Positions 9,218 to 17,955 of a DNA stretch of 64,000 nt are shown here, in pieces; the stretch's first letter is position 1; each line of letters starts with the position of its first letter. Source of the DNA: Mycolicibacterium canariasense (GTDB taxonomy: Bacteria; Actinomycetota; Actinomycetes; Mycobacteriales; Mycobacteriaceae); NCBI RefSeq assembly GCF_002101555.1, contig NZ_LQOL01000049.1, positions 248,001-312,000 on the forward strand. Reading direction: 5' to 3'. The notes beneath the pieces were generated by a model. It ran no database searches, was not told the DNA's origin, and saw only the letters and a list, made by a program, of their open reading frames with translations. Position numbers and translations under genes: made by a program.

Positions 9218-10369
9218 GTGAGTACCGAATCAGCCGCCGGCATCAGGGAGATCGACACCGGCGCCCTGCCAGATCGTTATGCGCGCGGCTGGCACTGCCT
9301 GGGGCCGGTGCGGGATTTCCTGGACGGCAAGCCGCATCCGGTGCAGGTGTTCGGCACCAAACTGGTGGTCTTCCCCGACTCGAAGGGTGAGCTCAAGATC
9401 CTCGACGGGTACTGCCGGCACATGGGTGGTGACCTGTCGCAGGGCACCATCAAGGGCGACGAGGTGGCCTGCCCGTTCCACGACTGGCGCTGGGGTGGCG
9501 ACGGCAAGTGCAAGCTGGTCCCCTACGCCAAGCGCACGCCGCGGCTGGCCCGCACCCGTTCCTGGCACACCGACGTCCGCGGCGGCCTGTTGTTCGTCTG
9601 GCACGACCACGAGGGCAATCCGCCGCAGCCCGAGGTGCGTATCCCGGAGATCCCCGAGTTCGCCAGTGACGACTGGACGGACTGGCGGTGGAACTCGATG
9701 CTCATCGAGGGTTCCAACTGCCGCGAGATCATCGACAACGTCACCGACATGGCGCACTTCTTCTATATCCACTTCGGACTGCCGACCTACTTCAAGAACG
9801 TCTTCGAGGGCCACATCGCCTCGCAGTACCTGCACAACGTGGGCCGGCCCGACGTTAGCGACCTGGGCACCTCGTATGGCGAGGCGCACCTGGATTCCGA
9901 GGCCAGCTACTTCGGGCCGTCGTTCATGATCAACTGGCTGCACAACAACTACGGCGGTTTCAAGGCCGAGTCGATCCTGATCAACTGCCACTACCCGGTC
10001 ACCCAGGACTCGTTCATGTTGCAGTGGGGCGTCATCGTCGAGAAGCCCAAGGGTCTGGACGAGAAGACCACCGACAAACTGGCCCGGGTGTTCACCGAAG
10101 GCGTCAGCAAGGGCTTCCTGCAGGACGTCGAGATCTGGAAGCACAAGACCCGCATCGACAACCCGCTGCTGGTCGAGGAGGACGGCGCGGTCTACCAGAT
10201 GCGCCGGTGGTACCAGCAGTTCTACGTCGACGTCGCGGACATCACCCCGGACATGACCGACCGGTTCGAGATGGAGGTCGACACCACGGCCGCCAACGAG
10301 AAGTGGCATGTCGAGGTCGAGGAGAACCTCAAGCGCCGGAACGAAGCCGCGACCCAACCGACCCAATGA
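9218..10369 (+). CDS. kshA: 3-ketosteroid 9-alpha-hydroxylase oxygenase subunit KshA
   Basis: KshA is the Rieske terminal oxygenase that, with reductase KshB, 9-alpha-hydroxylates androstadienedione and related CoA esters and so triggers opening of ring B. The 383-residue protein has Rieske ligands Cys66/His68 (CRHMGG) and Cys85/His88 (CPFHDW), and the mononuclear iron site in NVTDMAHFFYIH (His180, His185) with a later Asp in FLQDVEIW. The length matches M. tuberculosis Rv3526. The GTG start has a GGGAGG ribosome site. The last bases overlap the next gene as ATGA. The KstR site lies immediately upstream. KshB is not in this window. Confidence 0.95.
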   Translation: MSTESAAGIREIDTGALPDRYARGWHCLGPVRDFLDGKPHPVQVFGTKLVVFPDSKGELKILDGYCRHMGGDLSQGTIKGDEVACPFHDWRWGGDGKCKLVPYAKRTPRLARTRSWHTDVRGGLLFVWHDHEGNPPQPEVRIPEIPEFASDDWTDWRWNSMLIEGSNCREIIDNVTDMAHFFYIHFGLPTYFKNVFEGHIASQYLHNVGRPDVSDLGTSYGEAHLDSEASYFGPSFMINWLHNNYGGFKAESILINCHYPVTQDSFMLQWGVIVEKPKGLDEKTTDKLARVFTEGVSKGFLQDVEIWKHKTRIDNPLLVEEDGAVYQMRRWYQQFYVDVADITPDMTDRFEMEVDTTAANEKWHVEVEENLKRRNEAATQPTQ

Positions 10370-10836
10370 CCACCCACAACGAGCGGGCCCGGACACCGGA
10401 TGTCGAAGATCTGGCCCGCTCGATGCTGGAGTTGCTCGGCCACGATGACGATCACGGCCAGCCGGCCGAGAGCGAGGCCGCGGCCGGGTCGTGGTCCAAG
10501 GCACCGGATTTCGCCGACGATCCACGCCGGGCCGCCGCCGTGCGGGAAGCCACGGCACGCGATCGGGAACGCTACCTGACGTCGGGCCTGGTGTCGGTGG
10601 ACTGCCGGTTCTGCCACGTCGCCGTGCAGGTGAAGAAGCTCGGCCCCGAGCACACCTCGGTGCAGTGGAACAGCGAGGCCACCCAGCGGTGCGCCGTGTT
10701 CAGCGAGATCCGGGCCGCCGGTGGCGATCCCGCCCGCGCCCGGTCCTGCCCCAAGCTGACCGATAGCATCAGGCATGCCATCGCGGAAGGCTGTCTGGAA
10801 GAAATGTCGAGCGCGCCGTCGCCTGGCGACGGCTAG
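10366..10836 (+). CDS. Small Cys-rich protein co-translated with kshA (Rv3527-like)
   Basis: The 156-residue protein starts inside the kshA stop (ATGA), so it is translationally coupled to the oxygenase. The first 60 residues are acidic and probably disordered. The second half holds Cys80-x2-Cys83 (DCRFC), Cys109, Cys128 and Cys143, a set able to bind zinc or an Fe-S cluster. M. tuberculosis keeps a gene of similar length (Rv3527) at this position, with no function that I know of. A role in KshA maturation, iron supply or electron transfer is a guess from coupling and Cys content only. Confidence 0.72.
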   Translation: MTTHNERARTPDVEDLARSMLELLGHDDDHGQPAESEAAAGSWSKAPDFADDPRRAAAVREATARDRERYLTSGLVSVDCRFCHVAVQVKKLGPEHTSVQWNSEATQRCAVFSEIRAAGGDPARARSCPKLTDSIRHAIAEGCLEEMSSAPSPGDG

Positions 10837-11470
10837 CTGCGTCGTCGCGGCCGGGCTGATAGCCAACCTGACCGGATGTACCCGCGTCATCGACACCGCG
10901 GTACCGCATTCGGCGCCGCGGGTGGGGCCCATCCTGGCCAGCCAGGTCGGCGACCTGCTCAGCAAGCACGCCCAGGACAAGGACGGCAACAGGTTCGTCA
11001 CCGTCGAACCGCACTCCTGCGCGGGCGTGGCCCGTGAGCAGGACGCCCCGTTCATCGTCGACCACCATCCGGCCGCCACCGACGGTGGACACTGGGTCAC
11101 GACGGACGGCCACGAGGTGTACGTCGAGGAGATCGTCGCCGTCTACGCCTCGGACTTCGATCCCAGGGCCGCCGTCGACGGGGCACGTGCCACCCTGGCG
11201 TCCTGCCGGGACACACCCTTCACCGTCACCGACATGAAGGGCCGCGCGTACCGGTTCACCATGGGGCCGGCGTCGACCGATGCGCGGTCACCGGCCATCG
11301 TGGTGTGGTCGTTTCACGGCGCCGACTGGGCGTGCGACAACGCCTTCGTCGCCGCGCACAACGCGGCCGTCGAGCTGACCACCTGTGGTCCGGTGAACGG
11401 CTACGACGTCGGCGCGCTGGCCAAGGACGCACTCAAACGCATCGAGGCGCTGGCCAACAGCAAGGCGTGA
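10775..11470 (+). CDS. Lipoprotein with PknH-like sensor domain
   Basis: The 231-residue protein has a basic start (KKCRARRR), a short hydrophobic stretch and the lipobox ANLTGC, so it is probably a surface lipoprotein. The rest resembles the extracellular sensor domain of PknH and related lipoproteins: an N-terminal LASQVGDLLSKH-type helix, then a core with four Cys (in HSCAGV, ASCRDT, WACDNA, TTCGPV) that should form two disulfides. It overlaps the previous gene by 62 bases, and no other in-frame start lies before the signal peptide. It ends two bases before the convergent ureD. The ligand is unknown. Confidence 0.72.
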   Translation: MPSRKAVWKKCRARRRLATASCVVAAGLIANLTGCTRVIDTAVPHSAPRVGPILASQVGDLLSKHAQDKDGNRFVTVEPHSCAGVAREQDAPFIVDHHPAATDGGHWVTTDGHEVYVEEIVAVYASDFDPRAAVDGARATLASCRDTPFTVTDMKGRAYRFTMGPASTDARSPAIVVWSFHGADWACDNAFVAAHNAAVELTTCGPVNGYDVGALAKDALKRIEALANSKA

Positions 11471-11472
11471 GC

Positions 11473-12225
11473 TCAGCTCAACACCGGTACAAGCGATTCC
11501 AGCACCGCCGCGAGACCGGCCCGCAGCACACCACCGTCGGGCGCCGCCATCCGCACCGCCCACCCGGTGCCGTTCGGCAGTTCGGTGAGGGCCCCGTAGG
11601 CCGGCAACCGCGCCACCACCGCCTCGAGGCCGGTGGGCGATGCTCCCAGGACGTAGACGGTGCCGAAGGCCGTCGGTGCGCGCGGCACCCGGGGCATCGC
11701 GTCGATCGACTGGGCGTCGAACGCCAGCAGTTCCCCGACATCGTCGCGGATCTCGACGACAGAGTTGTACGCCCCGAAATTCCCAGCGCCACAGTCAGGA
11801 TGCAGCACCACCGCGTCGACCAGCACCACCCGCCCACCCGGCGTGCGCTCGACCCGCAGATGCTGGCGGTACCGCGCACGCGGGGTCAGGATCCGCGGGG
11901 CGGGCACGAACATCACCTCACCGCCGGCCTCCGCGGTGACCGTGACCTCCTCCACCGCCTCCGCGCCACCGGGGGTACCGCTCACCAGCGTGGCGCCCTG
12001 CCCCCGAACAGTCACCACCGCGCCGTCGGACACCGAGAAATGCTGGTGCACAACATCACCCGGGATGACGGTGCCCGCGGCGTTCTGCACCGTCAGCACC
12101 CCGCCACCCGGGCGCCGGGCGTCATCGAAGACCCGCCCCACCAACAGCGGCCAGCGGTAGCGCCGCCGGGTCAGCACCGTCCGTCCCCCGACCGACGCGA
12201 ACGCCAGGTCGAGCGCGGCCGTCAC
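11473..12225 (-). CDS. ureD: Urease accessory protein UreD
   Basis: The 250-residue protein matches UreD, the scaffold that holds apo-urease and the UreF-UreG complex while nickel is loaded. Family features are [19 protein letters not shown] at the N-terminus, the [18 protein letters not shown] segment, the ATLVSG motif and [10 protein letters not shown] in the middle. The start is a GTG that overlaps the ureG stop as GTGA, so translation is coupled. It is the last gene of the island and ends two bases from a convergent lipoprotein gene, with no room for a classical terminator. Confidence 0.87.
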   Translation of the reverse strand: MTAALDLAFASVGGRTVLTRRRYRWPLLVGRVFDDARRPGGGVLTVQNAAGTVIPGDVVHQHFSVSDGAVVTVRGQGATLVSGTPGGAEAVEEVTVTAEAGGEVMFVPAPRILTPRARYRQHLRVERTPGGRVVLVDAVVLHPDCGAGNFGAYNSVVEIRDDVGELLAFDAQSIDAMPRVPRAPTAFGTVYVLGASPTGLEAVVARLPAYGALTELPNGTGWAVRMAAPDGGVLRAGLAAVLESLVPVLS

Positions 12226-12827
12226 AGGAACAGCACCTCCCGGTCCAGCATGTCGGCGACGGTGTCGACACCCGCGCCGCCGCGGGCGCTGATCGCCACC
12301 ACCGGACGCCCTTCGCGCACCGCGTCGGCCTCCGTGCGCATCAACATGAGATCGACACCGACATGCGGGGCCAGGTCGACCTTGTTGATCACCAGCAGAT
12401 CGCAGCGCAACACCCCCGGGCCGCGCTTGCGTGGGATGTCGTCGCCGCCGGCCACGTCGATGACGAACAGCCAGTAGTCGACGAGGTCCCGGGAGAACGT
12501 CGAAGCCAGATTGTCCCCACCGGACTCGAGCAGGATCACCTCGGTGTCGGGGAACTGCGCCTCCAACTCGTCGGCGGCTGCCATGTTCAGCGACGGGTCC
12601 TCGCGGATCACGGTGTGCGGGCATCCGCCGGCCTCGACGGCGCGCACCCGCTGCGGGTCGATCAGCCCCGAGCGCCGTACCCGTTCGGCGTCCTCGTGGG
12701 TGACGAGGTCGTTGGTGATCACCGAGACCACCCGCCCGCGGCGGGCGAACTCGGCCAGCAGGGCCTCCACCAGGGCCGTCTTACCCGACCCCACGGGTCC
12801 GCCGATACCCACGCGTGCGGCCGTCAC
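12222..12827 (-). CDS. ureG: Urease accessory GTPase UreG
   Basis: UreG is the SIMIBI-class GTPase that delivers nickel to urease. The 201-residue protein has the P-loop GGPVGSGKT (residues 9-17), the nickel-binding Cys69-Pro-His71 motif (GGCPH), the [10 protein letters not shown] switch region and the NKVDLAP guanine motif. All residues needed for GTP and nickel binding are present, so maturation of the associated urease is likely functional. It starts with GTG overlapping the ureC stop (GTGA) and overlaps ureD in the same way. Confidence 0.95.
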   Translation of the reverse strand: MTAARVGIGGPVGSGKTALVEALLAEFARRGRVVSVITNDLVTHEDAERVRRSGLIDPQRVRAVEAGGCPHTVIREDPSLNMAAADELEAQFPDTEVILLESGGDNLASTFSRDLVDYWLFVIDVAGGDDIPRKRGPGVLRCDLLVINKVDLAPHVGVDLMLMRTEADAVREGRPVVAISARGGAGVDTVADMLDREVLFL

Positions 12828-14530
12828 CGCAGCAGATACTTCCGCGAAAATGGCACCGTCGCAGCGGGTTCGGCGGTCAGCAGCACGCCATCGGCACGGA
12901 CCTCGAAGGTGCGGGGATCCACCTCGACATGCGGTAGCTCGGCATTGCGAACCATGTCCTTCTTGCGCAGCCCGCGGACCGAGGCGATGGGCAGCACGTT
13001 CTTGCGCAGCCCGAGCCTCTCCGGCACACCCGCGTCGATCGCCAGCGCCGACATGAAGATGAACCCGGCGTCCGCGGCTGCGTCCCCGAGCGAAGCCCAA
13101 TTCGCCCTCGCCAGAATGGGTTCCGAGGACGATACCGACCCGGCCGCGTCACCGAGCGCGGCCCACGCGATGTACCCGTTCTTGAGCACCACCGCCGGTT
13201 TGACCCCGAAGAACGCCGGATGCCAGATCACCAGGTCGGCAACCCGGCCCACCTGCACCGACCCGATGTGCTCCTCGACGCCGATCGAGATGGCGGGGTT
13301 GACGGTGAGTTTCGCGATGTAGCGCTTCACCCGCTCGTTGTCGGCTGCCGCCGTCGTCTCTTCAGGAAGGCGGCCGATCCGCTGTTTCATGACCGCGGCG
13401 AGCTGCCAGCAGTTGGCGATGTTCTCCGCGACGCGGCCCATGCCCTGGGTGTCGCTGCCGAAAATCGAGATGGCCCCCATATCGTGCAGGAAATCCTCGG
13501 CCACCATGGTCTGCGGCCGGATCCTCGCCTCGGCAAAGGCGATGTCCTCGGGCGCCTCCCAGTTCATCAGGTGCGCCAGCATCGTCATCGGCACCCCCTC
13601 GTCGAGGCCGCCGAGGGTATAGGGGTTGGTGGGGTTGGTGGTGCCCGGGATGACGTTCTCGTAGCTGACGCACCGGATCAGGTCCGGAGCGTGCCCGCCG
13701 CCCGCACCCTCCACGTGGTACAGGTGGATCGTCCGGTCGCCGATGGTCGCCATCGTCGTCTCGGAGAACCCGAACTCGTTGATCGAATCGGTGTGCAGAT
13801 GCACGGCGAAGTCCGCGGAATCGGCGGCCACCAGCGTCTTGTCGATGATCTCCGGCGACGCCCCGAAATCCTCGTGGATCTTCACCGCCCCGGCGCCGGC
13901 CGCCACCATCTCCAGCACGGCCGCCGGGTCGGAGGACCCGCGTCCGAACGGCACATAGTTCATCGGGGAGTACTCCCCCGCCCTGAGGAACATCGCGAGA
14001 TTGCGCGGGCCGCCGGTGGCGACCTCGAAGGAGGGCCCCAGCGAACCGCCGATCAGAGTCGTCGTCCCGGTCGACAGCGCGTGCTCGGTCTGCTGCGGTG
14101 AGATCAGGTGGGCGTGCGTCTCGATGGCACCGGCGGTGACGATCATGCCCTCGGCGGGGATCGGTGTCGTCGACGTGCCGACCACCATCCCCTGGGTCAC
14201 ACCGGGCATCGTGTCGGGATTTCCCGCCTTGCCGATCCCGACGATCCGTCCGTCGCGGATCCCGATGTCGGCCTTGACGATCCCGGTGACGGCGTCGACG
14301 ATGAGCGCGTTCATGATGACGTAGTCCAGGGCGCCGTCGGCGTGCAGTGTCGACGGTCGGTAACCTTCGCCGTCGCGGACGGATTTCCCCGCGCCGCTGA
14401 GCAGTTCGTAGCCGGGGACGGTGTGGTCGTGTTCCACCTCGACGAACAGGTCTGAGTCGGCCAGCCGCACCCGGTCACCGGTGGTCGGGCCGAACATCCG
14501 GGCGTAGGCCGCGCGGTCGATGGAGGTCAT
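12824..14530 (-). CDS. ureC: Urease catalytic (alpha) subunit, atypical flap
   Basis: The 568-residue subunit carries the dinickel site. Ligands align with the classical enzyme: His139/His141 (THAHL), carbamylated Lys217 and His219 (KIHEDFG), His246 (HLHTDS), His272 ([13 protein letters not shown]) and Asp360 (SDTQ). The mobile flap normally reads CHH, but here residues 319-321 are Ala-His-Leu. The flap Cys is therefore absent while the catalytic His320 remains. The sequence is otherwise well diverged from common ureases. It overlaps ureAB (ATGA) and ureG. Urea hydrolysis is the default prediction, but the changed flap and the amidase neighbours leave room for another ureido substrate. Confidence 0.9.
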   Translation of the reverse strand: MTSIDRAAYARMFGPTTGDRVRLADSDLFVEVEHDHTVPGYELLSGAGKSVRDGEGYRPSTLHADGALDYVIMNALIVDAVTGIVKADIGIRDGRIVGIGKAGNPDTMPGVTQGMVVGTSTTPIPAEGMIVTAGAIETHAHLISPQQTEHALSTGTTTLIGGSLGPSFEVATGGPRNLAMFLRAGEYSPMNYVPFGRGSSDPAAVLEMVAAGAGAVKIHEDFGASPEIIDKTLVAADSADFAVHLHTDSINEFGFSETTMATIGDRTIHLYHVEGAGGGHAPDLIRCVSYENVIPGTTNPTNPYTLGGLDEGVPMTMLAHLMNWEAPEDIAFAEARIRPQTMVAEDFLHDMGAISIFGSDTQGMGRVAENIANCWQLAAVMKQRIGRLPEETTAAADNERVKRYIAKLTVNPAISIGVEEHIGSVQVGRVADLVIWHPAFFGVKPAVVLKNGYIAWAALGDAAGSVSSSEPILARANWASLGDAAADAGFIFMSALAIDAGVPERLGLRKNVLPIASVRGLRKKDMVRNAELPHVEVDPRTFEVRADGVLLTAEPAATVPFSRKYLLR

Positions 14531-15168
14531 GTGTTCACCACCCCGGCGTCCAACGGTCCGTTGACCAGACCCGAGAAGCCCTGGGCGACACGGTCACCGG
14601 ACATCGGGACCAGGGTCACCTCGACCGGTATCCCGGGTTCGAAGCGCACGCCGGCCCCGGACGCGATGGCCAGTTTGTGCCCCCATGCCGCGCGGCGGTC
14701 GAACTCCAGGGCGGGGTTCGTTTCGACGAAGTGGGTCTGGCTGCGGACCTGGACATCGCGGTCGCCGCGGTTCACGACGGTCAGGGTCACGCGGGGTTGC
14801 CCCTCGAACAGGGCCACCGGCTGGTCGCCGACGAGCACCTCACCGGGCCGGATGTCGCCGGCGGCGCGGGCGATCGGGTCGATCAGGGTGACGAGTTTGG
14901 TGCCATCGGGAAACGGCGCGTCCATGGTGACGATGCCGATCATGTCGGGCACACCCGGCTCGCACTGGTCACTTGTCAGCACCTGCGCGGCGTGGTCGAC
15001 GACCTCGGCGTAGCTCATGTCCTTGCGCGCGGCGAGCATGACCTCGTCGACGAGCAGGGCGACGGCCTCCGGGTGGCTCAGGCGCAGGCCCTCACGCAGG
15101 TTGCGCCGCGCCATCTCGGCCGCGCCGAAGATCATCAGGCGCTCGATCTCGGTGGGGGTCAGGTTCAT
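14527..15168 (-). CDS. ureAB: Fused urease gamma-beta subunit (UreA-UreB)
   Basis: One 213-residue chain joins the gamma subunit (about residues 1-100, LTPTEIERLMIFGAAEMARR with the DEVMLAAR helix) to the beta subunit (about 105-213, RPGEVLVGDQPVAL then TNPALEFDRRAAWG and VRFEPG). UreA and UreB are separate in M. tuberculosis. Fusions are known in Helicobacter and some other bacteria. The start is supported by a GGAGA ribosome site, and longer upstream starts are not needed. The fused chain and the different gene order argue that this operon is not a copy of the ordinary mycobacterial urease operon. Confidence 0.9.
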   Translation of the reverse strand: MNLTPTEIERLMIFGAAEMARRNLREGLRLSHPEAVALLVDEVMLAARKDMSYAEVVDHAAQVLTSDQCEPGVPDMIGIVTMDAPFPDGTKLVTLIDPIARAAGDIRPGEVLVGDQPVALFEGQPRVTLTVVNRGDRDVQVRSQTHFVETNPALEFDRRAAWGHKLAIASGAGVRFEPGIPVEVTLVPMSGDRVAQGFSGLVNGPLDAGVVNT

Positions 15169-15190
15169 TCGGTCTCCAATCCGGCCCCGG

Positions 15191-15841
15191 TCAGCTGGCG
15201 AACAGTCGCACCCCGGGGGTGCGACGCTGGGCGGCGATGTCGGCGAACGCCGTGAACGGTGCGGGCCAGGCGGGCGGTTCACGGTGCAGGATGTCGACCA
15301 GCAGGGGGGTCAGTGCGGTGTGCACCCGCTGGACGCCCAGGTGGCCGCAGATCCCGAGCCGCAGCGCGGCCCCGGTGATCCCGCTGACCGCCTGCCAAGC
15401 GGTGACGGCCTCGGCGGTCTGCAGGTCCAGCCCGGCAGCCCGCAGGCACACCGCCTGGGCGACGGGCAGATGCCCGGGGGTGTCACCGGCCGACACGGCC
15501 GCCCGGTAGCCGGCCACACCGCGGGTGAATGCGGCGAACGTCGTGAGGGTGGCGGCGCCGGCGCGACGCGAGGCCTGCCGCAGCACCGACATCGTCGCCG
15601 ACGCCTCGGCGAGCCGGTCGGCCCCGACCGGCTCGGCCCATGCCCGGCGCAGGATCACCCGCTCACCGCGGTGCCACCGCCCGTCGAGCTGCTCGGCGGC
15701 GTAGGCGGTGACACCGTCCTCGTCGCCGATCAGCCCGTCCCGGTGGGCCCCCTCCAGCCCGGACGAGAACGCGAAACCCCCGGACGGAAACGCGCTGTCG
15801 GCGAATCGGATCGCGGCGACCAGTGCGGCGTGGTCAGCCAT
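15191..15841 (-). CDS. ureF: Urease accessory protein UreF
   Basis: The 216-residue all-helical protein begins with the UreF signature FADSAFPSGGFAFSSGLE and continues with the AVCLRAAGLDLQTAEAV and GHLGVQRVHTAL helices. UreF bridges UreD and UreG and gates nickel transfer. The ATG lies eight bases inside the end of ureE, so the two are co-translated. Placement between ureE and the structural genes differs from the usual actinobacterial order ureABC-F-G-D. Confidence 0.88.
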   Translation of the reverse strand: MADHAALVAAIRFADSAFPSGGFAFSSGLEGAHRDGLIGDEDGVTAYAAEQLDGRWHRGERVILRRAWAEPVGADRLAEASATMSVLRQASRRAGAATLTTFAAFTRGVAGYRAAVSAGDTPGHLPVAQAVCLRAAGLDLQTAEAVTAWQAVSGITGAALRLGICGHLGVQRVHTALTPLLVDILHREPPAWPAPFTAFADIAAQRRTPGVRLFAS

Positions 15842-16301
15842 CGCCGCACCGCCGGACCCGGCCGGTGTCCAGCAGCTCGCAGATGCGCGACGTGTAGTCG
15901 GCCTCGGGTCCCTGTAGGTGCACCAGCAGCCGCTCACCGTGCTGGTCCACCTTCCAGTGCAGGTGCCCGGCCAGATACCCCAGGCGCAGCGCCGCGGCGA
16001 TATCGCCGGGTACCAGCTCGAGTGTCCGGGCGGCACCGGCCCGCACGACGACGGCGCGCTCGTCGTCGAGCACCAGCACCGCACCGTCGGCAAGGGCGGT
16101 GCCGCGCGGCAGGGCCACCGCATAGTCGGCACCCGCATCGGAGGTGACCCGCAGCCGGCTGCGGTCCAGATCGGGCACCGCCAGGTGCACGTACTCCACG
16201 GCCTGCCGGTGCGCCAGGGCGTGCAGCCGCTCGGCGATCACCGGGTCGGTCTCCCAACCGGCGATCTTCTCGACCACGCGCAGCCCGACTGCTCCCGGCA
16301 C
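15834..16301 (-). CDS. ureE: Urease nickel metallochaperone UreE
   Basis: The 155-residue protein has the two-domain UreE layout. The N-terminal part includes LDRSRLRVTSDAG and LPRGTALADGAVLV. The C-terminal metal-binding part includes AALRLGYLAGHLHWKVD, where the His pair could bind nickel. There is no His-rich tail. The start is a GTG whose first base is the last base of the preceding amidase stop (TAGTG), which ties urease translation to the amidase gene and supports one common transcript. Confidence 0.82.
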   Translation of the reverse strand: MPGAVGLRVVEKIAGWETDPVIAERLHALAHRQAVEYVHLAVPDLDRSRLRVTSDAGADYAVALPRGTALADGAVLVLDDERAVVVRAGAARTLELVPGDIAAALRLGYLAGHLHWKVDQHGERLLVHLQGPEADYTSRICELLDTGRVRRCGDG

Positions 16302-17707
16302 TACGCCACCTGCGCGGTGACCGCGGCGATCCGGCCGACCACGTCGGTCGCACCCTCCAGGGCGTGGCCGACCCGCAGGATCTCCGGCTCCGCGAACGGC
16401 TTTCCGATGATCTGCACACCGAGCGGCAGGCCGGCCGTGGAGAATCCCGACGGCAGCGACAGCGACGGCAGTCCGGTGACGTTCGCGGGCGCCGAGTACC
16501 GCACATAGGCGGCGGTGGCGGGCTCGACGGTGCCGTCCGGCCAGGTGACGAACGGGTCGGACCGCAGCGTCGCAGGAGCGACCACCGTCGGCGCCAACAG
16601 CACGTCGATCGAGGCGAACATGTCCTTCCACGCCGCCTGGATGAGGGTGCGCAACCGCAGCGCGTTGATGTAGTCGGTGGCCAGCTGCGCGGCCCCGGTC
16701 TCCAGCAGCGCGCGCACCTCGTCGGTGAACTTCTCCGGCGAATCCCTCAGGTGGTCATGGTGATACGCCGTCGCCTCGGGCGTCATGATCCCCCATTCCG
16801 CGGGCAGTACGTGCTCGGGCAGTGGGATCGTCACCTCCACGAGCTCGGCGCCGAGACCTTCCAGGGTGGCCGCCGCGGCGGCCGCGGCGGCGGCCACCTC
16901 GGGGTCCACGCGTTCGGTGTAGTAGTTGGTGGGGATACCGATCCGGGTGCCGGCCACCCCGGCGTCGATACCGGCCACCATGTCGGGCACCGGGATGTCG
17001 ACGGTGCCGGGGTCGCGACGGTCGTACCCGGACATCGCGGCCATGGTCAGCGCGGCGTCGATGACGTTGCGGCTCAACGGGCCGACGTGGTCCAGTGACC
17101 ACGACAGCGACGCCACGCCGACCCGGGAGGCCCGCCCGAACGTGGGCTTGAGCCCGACTGTCCCGCACAGCGCGGCGGGGATGCGGATCGAACCACCGGT
17201 GTCGCTGCCCAGCGCCACGTGCACGACACCGGACCCGACGGCCGCTCCGGACCCGCCGCTGGACCCGCCGGGTGTGCGGTCCGGCGCCCACGGGTTGCCG
17301 GTCGTCGGTGTGGTGGCGCCGTAGGCGAATTCGTGGGTGTGGGTCTTGCCGATCAGGATCATCCCGGCGTCGTACAGTTTGGCCACCGCCGCCGAGTCGA
17401 TGGTGGGCACGTTCTCGGCGCGCTGTGCCGAACTCGACGTGGTCGCCACGCCGGCGGTGTCGTAGAGATCCTTGACCCCCAACGGAATCCCGTGCAGAGG
17501 GCCGCGGTAGCCGCCGTCGGCGATCTCCTTCTCGGCGGTCCTGGCCTGCTGCAGCGCGAGGTCGGCGGTGACGGTGACGAACGCACCGAGCCGCGGTTCG
17601 ACCTCGTCCAGACGGGCCAGCGCGGACCGGGCGACCTCGACCGGCGACACCTCCCGGGTGCGGATCTTCTCGGCGACGTCGATCAGGGGTAGTTCGTACA
17701 GGTCCAT
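16301..17707 (-). CDS. Amidase-signature hydrolase, AtzE/GatA type
   Basis: The 468-residue enzyme belongs to the amidase-signature family. The Ser-cisSer-Lys triad is Lys79 (LGVKDLYD), Ser149 (GGSSGG) and Ser173 (GSDTGGSIR), with the family's 24-residue spacing between the serines. A GGAAGGA ribosome site precedes the ATG. It follows the gene for a 64-residue AtzG/GatC-like partner and is coupled to ureE through TAGTG. It is clearly paralogous to the amidase two genes upstream. The context points to a carboxamide, ureide or biuret-like substrate made inside the cell. Acting as the Glu-tRNA amidotransferase GatA is unlikely, as no GatB is present. Confidence 0.87.
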   Translation of the reverse strand: MDLYELPLIDVAEKIRTREVSPVEVARSALARLDEVEPRLGAFVTVTADLALQQARTAEKEIADGGYRGPLHGIPLGVKDLYDTAGVATTSSSAQRAENVPTIDSAAVAKLYDAGMILIGKTHTHEFAYGATTPTTGNPWAPDRTPGGSSGGSGAAVGSGVVHVALGSDTGGSIRIPAALCGTVGLKPTFGRASRVGVASLSWSLDHVGPLSRNVIDAALTMAAMSGYDRRDPGTVDIPVPDMVAGIDAGVAGTRIGIPTNYYTERVDPEVAAAAAAAAATLEGLGAELVEVTIPLPEHVLPAEWGIMTPEATAYHHDHLRDSPEKFTDEVRALLETGAAQLATDYINALRLRTLIQAAWKDMFASIDVLLAPTVVAPATLRSDPFVTWPDGTVEPATAAYVRYSAPANVTGLPSLSLPSGFSTAGLPLGVQIIGKPFAEPEILRVGHALEGATDVVGRIAAVTAQVA

Positions 17708-17742
17708 GACGTGCGTGTCCTTCCTCGTTCTGCTCTCGGGTG

Positions 17743-17937
17743 TCAGTCCCAGCTGGCCGTGAAGCCCACGGCGGGAACGGTTTCGCCGAGAACGGGAGCC
17801 GACGCCTGCCGGATCACGGCCAGTGTCGACGAATACGTCGGGTAGTTCTCGGCCATCCGTTCCGGCGAGACGGTCAGTCCGGCGTAGGCGAACACCGCCG
17901 CCAATTCCTCGGCGGACGGGGTACCTGCTGTGCTCAT
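17743..17937 (-). CDS. AtzG/GatC-like small amidase partner (DUF4089-like)
   Basis: This 64-residue protein lies between the two amidase genes, with a strong GAGGAG ribosome site. Its helix pattern (SAEELAAVFAYAGLTVSPE, then a second helix around STLAVIRQA and a Pro-rich end) resembles the small DUF4089 proteins such as AtzG. AtzG wraps around AtzE in the 1-carboxybiuret hydrolase, much as GatC holds GatA. Such proteins are structural, not catalytic. Assignment is from size, position and pattern rather than strong motifs. It could serve either or both of the neighbouring amidases. Confidence 0.65.
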   Translation of the reverse strand: MSTAGTPSAEELAAVFAYAGLTVSPERMAENYPTYSSTLAVIRQASAPVLGETVPAVGFTASWD

Positions 17938-17955
17938 GCGGATCTCCTCGGTTCT

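Noticed and set aside
13220..14101. Long open frame opposite ureC
   Set aside because: High-GC antisense shadow; the composition is Arg/Gly/His/Val-rich with no motifs, while ureC on the other strand is unmistakable.
12824..14530. ureC as a decayed pseudogene because of the altered flap
   Set aside because: Full length, no frameshift, all nickel ligands and His320 kept, and a complete accessory set beside it.
16301..17707. The amidase pair plus small protein as tRNA amidotransferase GatCA
   Set aside because: No gatB nearby, and the context is a transporter and urease rather than translation genes.
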